Positions 1 to 5,282 of a stretch of DNA of 7,808 nucleotides are shown piece by piece. The translations under genes and the position numbers were made by a program. Below the pieces are notes generated by a model. That model had not been told where the DNA came from. It worked only from the letters and a program-made list of their open reading frames with translations, and did no database searches. Within the stretch, counting starts at the first letter, position 1; every line of letters starts with the position of its first letter. This DNA is from Suttonella ornithocola (lineage in GTDB: Bacteria > Pseudomonadota > Gammaproteobacteria > Cardiobacteriales > Cardiobacteriaceae): NCBI RefSeq assembly GCF_001889065.1, contig NZ_LWHB01000153.1:1-7808 (forward strand). Reading direction: 5' to 3'.

Positions 1-9
1 TTATTGAGT

Positions 10-51
10 TCCGGAAAATTTATGGTTAAAAATACCTTTTCCGGATTTTTT
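10..51 (+). terminator. Rho-independent terminator-like hairpin, plus strand
   Basis: A 9-bp perfect inverted repeat (TCCGGAAAA at 10-18 and TTTTCCGGA at 37-45) is followed directly by six T's (46-51). That is the layout of an intrinsic terminator read on the plus strand. The loop is 18 nt and contains a small GGT/ACC pairing that could lengthen the stem. On the minus strand no T-run follows the stem, so the direction is clear. The gene it would serve lies left of the window, and no coding end can be supported in the first nine bases. Confidence 0.6.
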
Positions 52-78
52 AGAATTATTTTTATAGCTAAATGTCTT

Positions 79-137
79 TAACTTGCATACAGCGTTAGCT
101 CGTTTTACCGTACTGAGGTTGGTTGTCTGTGGTTCGT
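79..137. repeat. Possible dispersed intergenic repeat next to the MITE-like element
   Basis: This non-coding stretch is visibly richer in GC than the sequence on either side and has no open frame worth calling. From memory, its core (AGCGTTAGCTCG, then CCGTACTG, then TTGTCTGTGGTTCGTC) resembles a common Neisseria intergenic repeat segment that carries words such as CCGTACT and GTCTGCGGCTTCGTCGCC. The resemblance is a recollection, not an alignment. It directly abuts the inverted-repeat element at 138-282. Only one copy is in this window, so its repeated nature is inferred. Confidence 0.3.
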
Positions 138-282
138 CAGTTTGAGATCTTTGCAAAAAAAAACATAAAATAGAGAAATTTTAATTTTTCAAATTTTGAA
201 AATATATTAAAATCATGGCGTTAATTTTTCTACTAGTAGCAAAAATTAGTATAAAACGGAATTTTGCAAAGGTCTCAGACTG
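138..282. mobile_element. 145-bp MITE-like element with IS5-type inverted ends
   Basis: The left end (CAGTTTGAGATCTTTGCAAA, from 138) and the reverse complement of the right end (CAGTCTGAGACCTTTGCAAA, from 282 backwards) match at 19 of 21 positions counting the next A. The core GAGACCTTTGCAAAA is a type of end I associate with IS5-family elements such as neisserial IS1106/IS1655; that link is from memory. The interior is AT-rich and too short for a transposase. It contains two nested dyads: TTTTCAAA/TTTGAAAA (186-202), and a hairpin at 222-248 around the palindrome CTACTAGTAG. No convincing target-site duplication is visible. Most likely this is a non-autonomous, internally deleted derivative of an insertion sequence. 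Confidence 0.6.
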
Positions 283-359
283 TTTTCAAAGTCGATATTG
301 AGTTAATGTTGTATGCTTTTTTTGGGAAGTTGGCTATATTTCTTGGTAATACTGAGTAT

Positions 360-384
360 AAAAAAAACGGCTTAAACCGTCTTT
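360..384 (-). terminator. Rho-independent terminator after dhaM
   Basis: Read on the minus strand, AAAGACGGT and GCCGTTTTT can pair around a four-base TTAA loop, with two G-U wobbles, and the stem runs into eight T's (the A-run at 360-367 on the plus strand). It begins about 20 nt after the dhaM stop codon, the expected place for the end of the glp-dha transcript. The GC part of the stem is short, so strength is moderate. Confidence 0.75.
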
Positions 385-404
385 CTTTTGGTATGAAGTT
401 TTAT

Positions 405-1133
405 TTACGCTTTATCGCCAAAGTGTTCTTTCGCCATTTTTTGAAAAGTTTCTAACGCATCTTGTGCATCTGTTCCTTCTGCGCTGAGTGTCAGCATATC
501 ACCGCATTGAATGTTTAGCTGAGTAATGCCGCCTAGCGTTTTTGGATTAGCACTTTCTTCACTACGATGGTTAGTTAAGGTTAGATCGGAAGAAAATTTA
601 GACAGTTTCGCCGCAATTTTCGCGGCTGGACGCGCGTGAATCCCTTGTTTATTTTCTACTGTTATGGTGAGCTTATGTTTGGCATTAGCGGTATTATCAG
701 ATATAGCATGGTGAGCATCCGCTGATGTGCCGAGCGCAGATTCTTTGGCGCGTAAAACAGAAAGGCTTTCAGTGAGAATTTGTTCTCGGTTTGCGCCAGA
801 AATAGCGCTAACAGCAGCAGCGATTGTACCTTCAACAAAAGGCGCGGGAGAAATGGTAACTTTTTCAGCCAACTCTGGTGAAACGAGCGCTAGTGCTGTT
901 TGTGTGCTTAAAATTGCACTGCCTAAATCCACTAAGATAACGATTCCGTCTTCTGTTTGTGCATTTGTTTCTATGGCTTCCATAACCGCAACTGCATCTG
1001 TACCGATAGGGTTATCGGGGTCATCTATACCTGCGGCGACTGAAATATGTGCCTCTGGTGCCATTTGTAATGCCAGTTCTCGTACGCTTTCAGCTAATTG
1101 ACGGCTATGGGAAACAAGTAATAAGTTAACCAT
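405..1133 (-). CDS. dhaM: DhaM: PTS-dependent dihydroxyacetone kinase phosphotransferase subunit (EIIA-HPr form)
   Basis: The 242-residue cytoplasmic protein carries phosphate from PEP to the ADP bound in DhaL. Residues 1 to about 135 form a mannose-type EIIA domain, with the phosphoryl His9 in VSHSRQLAE and the VDLGSA segment near 68-73. After a linker rich in Ala, Ser and His comes an HPr-like domain (about 153-240) with active His166 in QGIHARPAA; NPKT at 196-199 sits where HPr carries its regulatory serine. E. coli DhaM is about 470 residues because a partial EI domain follows HPr. That domain is absent and the frame ends in a normal stop with a terminator behind it, so this is a natural short form, not a truncation. 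It must use EI from elsewhere. The ATG is preceded by GAGGT, 5 nt upstream, and overlaps the dhaL stop by 8 bp, which suggests translational coupling. Confidence 0.95.
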   Translation of the reverse strand: MVNLLLVSHSRQLAESVRELALQMAPEAHISVAAGIDDPDNPIGTDAVAVMEAIETNAQTEDGIVILVDLGSAILSTQTALALVSPELAEKVTISPAPFVEGTIAAAVSAISGANREQILTESLSVLRAKESALGTSADAHHAISDNTANAKHKLTITVENKQGIHARPAAKIAAKLSKFSSDLTLTNHRSEESANPKTLGGITQLNIQCGDMLTLSAEGTDAQDALETFQKMAKEHFGDKA

Positions 1134-1749
1134 TGCTTACCTCTGATAAGGCTTGAATAATCAGATAGGAAGAAGCAGCACCGGGGTCAATATGACCAAT
1201 GCTCCGTTCTCCTAGATAGCTTGCACGTCCTTTTTTGGCTTGCATGGGCACAGTCGCCGTCATTGCCTGTTCGGCGGTTTCGGCAGCAGAGCTTAATGCC
1301 ATTGCAAGGTCTAATTGTGTTTCCTCTAGTTCTGCACAAACAGGCAGCCATACATCAACCATGGTTTTATCGCCGCCACTGGCTTTCCCACGTGCAATCA
1401 GTCCGTCAGTGCCTGCACGAAAGATTTTAGCAATGTCAGCAATTTCTAAATCGGATTTATCGCCTGCTACCTGTGCAGCTTTAATAAAGAATGTGCCGTA
1501 AAGTGGACCACTTGCGCCACCAATGCTAGAAAGTAAGGTCATCCCAACGGTTTTTAATACGTTGGCAGGAGAGGTCTTTGAAGGGTCTAAAGTCTCCAGT
1601 TTTTCTGCTGCTTTTTTAAAACCTCTCGCCATATTTACGCCATGATCACCGTCACCAATTTCTCTATCTAAGTCAGTTAAGTAATCTTTATTTTCTTCAA
1701 GTGTATCGCGACAGCGAGTTATCCAGTTAATCAGCGTTTGTGTATTCAT
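1126..1749 (-). CDS. dhaL: DhaL: ADP-binding subunit of PEP-dependent dihydroxyacetone kinase
   Basis: DhaL keeps a tightly bound ADP as cofactor. DhaM rephosphorylates it to ATP, and the phosphate then goes to dihydroxyacetone held in DhaK, giving DHAP. At 207 residues it matches the usual length of about 210. The Mg-nucleotide site is visible as DREIGDGDHG (28-37), with Asp28, Asp33 and Asp35 corresponding to E. coli Asp30, 35 and 37. Further family blocks are GGASGPLYG (77-85), ARGKASGGDKTMVD (119-132) and GRASYLGERSIGHIDPGA (174-191). The start codon has only a weak GGAT ribosome site about 7 nt upstream. Two upstream ATGs are in other frames, so Met1 as given is the sensible start. Unusually, 130 bp filled by a long inverted repeat separate it from dhaK, which may lower its expression relative to the genes before it. 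Confidence 0.95.
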   Translation of the reverse strand: MNTQTLINWITRCRDTLEENKDYLTDLDREIGDGDHGVNMARGFKKAAEKLETLDPSKTSPANVLKTVGMTLLSSIGGASGPLYGTFFIKAAQVAGDKSDLEIADIAKIFRAGTDGLIARGKASGGDKTMVDVWLPVCAELEETQLDLAMALSSAAETAEQAMTATVPMQAKKGRASYLGERSIGHIDPGAASSYLIIQALSEVSNG

Positions 1750-1764
1750 AAATCATCCATTAAA

Positions 1765-1874
1765 AAGGGCGCTTATCAAATCATCTAAAAACAGCGCAGT
1801 TTATAGGCATTGTCTGACATTTTTGGCGGTAAATGCTATTCTATTTTTTAGACGATTGAACGGTAAGCGTCCTT
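1765..1874 (-). repeat. 110-bp imperfect inverted repeat in the dhaK-dhaL gap (attenuator or MITE)
   Basis: The left arm (1765-1791) pairs with the right arm (1845-1874) at 24 of 27 bases. The matched blocks read CGCTTA, TCAA and TCTAAAAA, broken by one mismatch, a 3-nt bulge (1861-1863) and small irregularities. The 53-nt loop has a minor GCATT/AATGC pairing. In the dhaK-to-dhaL transcript the stem closes with CCCUU and runs on into more U's (A's at 1762-1766 on the plus strand), like an attenuator. The weak dhaL ribosome site lies just beyond. A TATAAA-like word (minus strand, 1805-1800) has no good -35 partner. The alternative is a small transposon-derived element: a TTA lies at or near both outer edges, but the duplication is unconvincing. 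Confidence 0.6.
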
Positions 1875-1879
1875 AGTCA

Positions 1880-2941
1880 TTATTGTTTCCAAGCAGGTGT
1901 TGAAACTGGCGCATCAAAATATCGCAAGAGTTCATCATCTACTCGCGTAAGCGTAATTGAAAATCCTTGCATATCTAGAGAAGTGCAATAAGACCCGACC
2001 AAGCTACGTTCAATGTGAATATTGGCTTTTTGGCAATTTTCCGCTAAACGTCCATAAATACCATAAAGCTCGGAAATAGGAACACTACCAAGGTTATTTA
2101 CCATGGCAATTACACGATCCCCGGCAGTTAAAGGCTGTTTTTCTAGCGTGTGTTCTTCCCAAGTTTGCTCTGTGCCGTTCCAAGTCCGAATGGTTCGACT
2201 ATAGGTGCCATTCTCTAAGAGAGTTTGGAACATTTGGTCAACAGTATCATTCAAATCTTGATAAGGACGACGTGAGATTCCCGGTTCACCGTGGATACCA
2301 ACGCCAAATTCCATTTCATCTTCTGCCAAAGTAAATGATGGTTTACCCGCAGATGGGACGGTACAAGCATTTAGTGCAACACCAATAGAAAAACCATTAT
2401 TGTTTACGCGGATGCCTAGTTTGGTAAGCGACGATAAATCATCACCAGTTTCTGCCGCCGCACCTAAGATTTTTTCCATGATAACGGTATTGGCAACGCC
2501 ACGACGTCCTGCTGTGTAAAGGCTGTCTTTAACCGCAACATCATCATCACTTAAAACAAAGCTTACTTCACAGCCCATATCTTGTAAGAGCTCGGTAGCA
2601 GTTTCAAAGTTGAGAACATCGCCAGTGTAATTTTTGACAATCAATAATACGCCTTTTCCACCATCTGCTGCTTGTGAGCAAGCAATAATTTGATCAGGAG
2701 TAGGTGAGGTAAAAATTTCTCCGGGAATAGCACCTGCAAGCATTCCTTTACCAATAAATCCAGCGTGCATGGGTTCATGACCGCTACCGCCACCAGAAAT
2801 AAGAGCTACTTTATTACCGACACCAGCGCTTTGAACTAGAAAGGTTGGGTCTAAGCGAAGTTCAATTTCTGGATGCGCGGCAGTAAAGCCGCGCAATTGT
2901 TCATTCAGAACATTTTCAACTGAATTGATAAGCTTTTTCAT
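1880..2941 (-). CDS. dhaK: DhaK: dihydroxyacetone-binding subunit of PEP-dependent dihydroxyacetone kinase
   Basis: DhaK binds dihydroxyacetone covalently as a hemiaminal on a histidine and presents it to DhaL-ATP. Its 353 residues compare with 356 in E. coli. The key residues are in place: GGGSGHEP (50-57) with His55, Asp108 in NYTGDVLNF, and the covalent His217 in FGVGIHGEPGISRRP (212-226), which correspond to E. coli His56, Asp109 and His218. The protein is cytoplasmic with no signal peptide. The start at 2941 has a GAGG site about 5 nt upstream, lying inside the end of glpF, and only 7 bp separate it from the glpF stop, so cotranscription with the glycerol genes is very likely. In the ATP-dependent kinase, DhaK- and DhaL-like domains are fused; here they are separate and dhaM is present, so the PTS form is clear. 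Confidence 0.96.
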   Translation of the reverse strand: MKKLINSVENVLNEQLRGFTAAHPEIELRLDPTFLVQSAGVGNKVALISGGGSGHEPMHAGFIGKGMLAGAIPGEIFTSPTPDQIIACSQAADGGKGVLLIVKNYTGDVLNFETATELLQDMGCEVSFVLSDDDVAVKDSLYTAGRRGVANTVIMEKILGAAAETGDDLSSLTKLGIRVNNNGFSIGVALNACTVPSAGKPSFTLAEDEMEFGVGIHGEPGISRRPYQDLNDTVDQMFQTLLENGTYSRTIRTWNGTEQTWEEHTLEKQPLTAGDRVIAMVNNLGSVPISELYGIYGRLAENCQKANIHIERSLVGSYCTSLDMQGFSITLTRVDDELLRYFDAPVSTPAWKQ

Positions 2942-2948
2942 GCTAACC

Positions 2949-3716
2949 TCAAGCTAGGCAACAAGCTGCCAATGCGGCTAAAATCGCACCAACAATAGGA
3001 CCAACAATAGGAACAATGCCATAAGCCCAATCTGGTTTTGCATTTAATTTACCAGAGAGTATGGTTAATACAATTCGCGGTCCTGCATCACGAGCAGGGT
3101 TAATGGCATAGCCAGTTGTTCCACCAAGACTTAAGCCAATTACCCACACTAAAATGGCAACTGGAAGTGCACCAATAGAACCTAAACCAATAGGGGTTGT
3201 GATAGCTTTACCAGTATCAGGATCAATGTCTGCGCCGGGAAAAGCAATGTTGGCATCTGATACAAGATAGAAAATCACAAATACTAATACGAATGTTCCC
3301 ACAACTTCGCTAAACAAATTGCTAGGGAAATTGCAAATAGCAGGTTCTGTACAAAAGCATGCACGCTTAGCGCCTTCATCATCAGTGATTGCAAAATGAT
3401 CTTTATGGAAGACCCATACGATAAAAGCACCAATAATAGCTCCAATGAGTTGTGCGACAATATAAAGTGGCGCATCTGCCCAAGCAAATTTTCCCGCGGT
3501 AGCTAATCCTACTGTAACAGCGGGATTTAGATGTGCGCCAGATATTGGTCCTGCAACGACTACGCCGACAAATACGGCAAAAGCCCAAGCGGTAGTGATA
3601 ACTATCCAACCACCATTATGACCTTTGGTTCCTTTGAGGACACAATTTGCAACAACACCATTTCCTAATAAAATCAATAAGGCAGTGCCAACAACTTCTG
3701 CAACAAACGGTGTCAT
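2949..3716 (-). CDS. glpF: GlpF: glycerol uptake facilitator (aquaglyceroporin)
   Basis: GlpF is an inner-membrane channel of the MIP family that lets glycerol diffuse into the cell. The 255-residue protein is highly hydrophobic and shows both half-helix motifs: NPA at 64-66 (GAHLNPAVT) and NPARD at 206-210. Arg209, Trp44 and Tyr203 occupy the selectivity-filter positions, and Asp210 after the second NPA is the mark of glycerol-conducting channels rather than water-only aquaporins. A polar loop around 104-134, including ACFCTEPAIC, joins the two halves. The wording (LLGNGVVANCVL, GGWIVITTAWAFAVFVG) is closer to what I recall of Gram-positive and some Pasteurellaceae GlpF than to the 281-residue E. 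coli protein. Only 3 bp separate it from glpK, and GAGGAG in the glpK end serves as ribosome site. Glycerol specificity is inferred from motifs and neighbours. Confidence 0.95.
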   Translation of the reverse strand: MTPFVAEVVGTALLILLGNGVVANCVLKGTKGHNGGWIVITTAWAFAVFVGVVVAGPISGAHLNPAVTVGLATAGKFAWADAPLYIVAQLIGAIIGAFIVWVFHKDHFAITDDEGAKRACFCTEPAICNFPSNLFSEVVGTFVLVFVIFYLVSDANIAFPGADIDPDTGKAITTPIGLGSIGALPVAILVWVIGLSLGGTTGYAINPARDAGPRIVLTILSGKLNAKPDWAYGIVPIVGPIVGAILAALAACCLA

Positions 3717-3719
3717 GGC

Positions 3720-5213
3720 TTACTCCTCAATCCAATTTTGAGCAGCTTTAACAGCTTTATGCCAGTAGTGAAGCATATGATCGCGTTTGGCAATGTCTAA
3801 TTCAGGCTCAAAGACGCGGTCTTTTTGCCATTGTTTTGCAATATCATCAACATCTTTCCAGAAACCAACTGCTAAACCAGCTAAAAATGCTGCTCCGCTT
3901 GCAGTGGTTTCCAACACTTTTGGACGAATAATTTCAAATTGGAAAATATCAGATTGAATTTGCATGAGTAAATTACTAGCACTTGCGCCGCCGTCAACAC
4001 GAAATTCTTTGGTTTTTTCACCAACATCTTTTTCCATGGCTTTGACAATATCATAAACTTGGAATGCAATACCTTCTAATGTTGCACGAGCGATATGCGC
4101 ATCAGTCGTTCCGCGCGTAATGCCTAAGATTGTTCCGCGGGCATATTGATCCCAATATGGTGCTCCCATTCCTGCTAATGTTGGAACAAAATAAACGCCG
4201 CCATTGTCTTCAACTGAATCTGCTAAACTATTGATTGCATCAGCTGTACGGATAATCCGCAAACCGTCACGCACCCATTGAATAGCTGCGCCACCAACAA
4301 ATACTCCACCTTCTAAAGCATAAGTCACTTTATCGCCAATTTTCCAAGCAACGGTTGCTAATAAATTATTTTTAGAATCAACAATTTCTTCGCCAGTATT
4401 CATCAATAGGAAACAGCCTGTACCGTAAGTATTTTTGACCATTCCTTTTTTGGTACACATTTGTCCGAATAAAGCGGATTGTTGATCTCCAGCAATACCC
4501 GCAATTGGAACTTTTCCACCCGGAATATAGCGGCTTTCAACATAGCCATAAACTTCACTGGAGCTTTTAACTTCTGGCATCATTGAACGAGGAACTTGGA
4601 AAAGTTCTAATAGCTCATCATCCCAATCCATATCACGAATGTTAAATAACATCGTGCGACTAGCATTACTTGGATCAGTGACATGAACTTTACCGTCGGT
4701 TAATTTCCAAACTAACCATGTATCAACGGTTCCGAAAGCCAATTCGCCTTTATTAGCTTTTTCACGAGCGCCGTCTACATTGTCTAAAATCCAACGGATT
4801 TTGCTGGCAGAAAAATAAGCATCAATAACAAGACCGGTTTTGTGCTTAATAAGTTCACCATGTTTTTCTTTTAAAGTGTCACAAAAACGGGAAGTACGGC
4901 GATCTTGCCATACGATAGCACGATGAATTGGCTCACCTGTTTTTTTATCCCAAACCATTGTTGTTTCGCGCTGGTTGGTAATCCCGACGGCTGCAATTTC
5001 ATCTTCACGTACGCCTGCTTTAGCAATGGCTTCGCTCATGACAGAAAGCTGAGTTGACCAAATGGCTTGTGGATTATGTTCGACCCAGCCCGGCTCTGGA
5101 AAATGCTGGGTAAAGTCTTTTTGGGCAATATTAACAATGTCGCCATTGTGATTAAAAATAATGGCGCGTGATGATGTTGTGCCTTGATCTAAAGCAATCA
5201 CATATTTACTCAT
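3720..5213 (-). CDS. glpK: GlpK: glycerol kinase
   Basis: This cytoplasmic FGGY-family kinase makes sn-glycerol 3-phosphate from glycerol and ATP, trapping the glycerol brought in by GlpF. It has 497 residues (E. coli 502). The phosphate loop is DQGTTSSR (9-16). The glycerol-binding residues are visible as Arg82-Glu83 (NQRETT), Tyr133 (DAYFSASK) and Asp243 (AGDQQ). FGGY signature blocks occur at about 133-145 and 348-383. The fructose-1,6-bisphosphate loop GGTR of E. coli is missing (PGGKVPIAG here), the C-terminal EIIA-Glc contact segment is different, and the Gram-positive regulatory histidine is replaced by Tyr at about 229. These familiar controls are therefore probably absent. The start has AGGAGA about 8 nt upstream. 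A terminator-like hairpin lies between this gene and glpD. Confidence 0.97.
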   Translation of the reverse strand: MSKYVIALDQGTTSSRAIIFNHNGDIVNIAQKDFTQHFPEPGWVEHNPQAIWSTQLSVMSEAIAKAGVREDEIAAVGITNQRETTMVWDKKTGEPIHRAIVWQDRRTSRFCDTLKEKHGELIKHKTGLVIDAYFSASKIRWILDNVDGAREKANKGELAFGTVDTWLVWKLTDGKVHVTDPSNASRTMLFNIRDMDWDDELLELFQVPRSMMPEVKSSSEVYGYVESRYIPGGKVPIAGIAGDQQSALFGQMCTKKGMVKNTYGTGCFLLMNTGEEIVDSKNNLLATVAWKIGDKVTYALEGGVFVGGAAIQWVRDGLRIIRTADAINSLADSVEDNGGVYFVPTLAGMGAPYWDQYARGTILGITRGTTDAHIARATLEGIAFQVYDIVKAMEKDVGEKTKEFRVDGGASASNLLMQIQSDIFQFEIIRPKVLETTASGAAFLAGLAVGFWKDVDDIAKQWQKDRVFEPELDIAKRDHMLHYWHKAVKAAQNWIEE

Positions 5214-5234
5214 AGATTTATCTCCTGTGTTGTT

Positions 5235-5272
5235 AAAAAAGTCCTTGCGATAGTGGTGTTATATCGCAAGGA
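5235..5272 (-). terminator. Terminator-like hairpin between glpD and glpK
   Basis: On the minus strand TCCTTGCGATA and TATCGCAAGGA form a perfect 11-bp stem (5242-5252 with 5262-5272) around a 9-nt loop, then AC and six T's (5240-5235). It starts 10 nt after the glpD stop and ends about 10 nt before the glpK ribosome site, so no promoter fits between it and glpK. It therefore either reduces read-through into glpK, glpF and dhaKLM, is subject to antitermination, or acts as a stability or processing hairpin. Its form is that of a complete intrinsic terminator. Confidence 0.85.
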
Positions 5273-5282
5273 AAAATAGAAA

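Noticed and set aside
264..455. 63-codon open frame on the plus strand starting inside the MITE-like element
   Set aside because: It runs across the element's right end, the dhaM terminator and the 3' end of dhaM in antisense. It has no ribosome site and no recognisable motif.
727..1501. Plus-strand open frames antisense to dhaM and dhaL
   Set aside because: They lie wholly opposite well-identified genes, lack ribosome sites and show only low-complexity Ala/Ser-rich translations.
1811..1819. 9-bp dyad TGTCTGACA, considered as a DNA uptake word or operator
   Set aside because: It does not match Neisseria GCCGTCTGAA or known regulator consensus sequences, and it lies in the loop of the larger inverted repeat.
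2989..3012. Perfect 12-bp tandem repeat CCAACAATAGGA, two copies
   Set aside because: It encodes the repeated PIVG of glpF (VPIVGPIVG), a stretch normal for the family, so coding constraint explains it.
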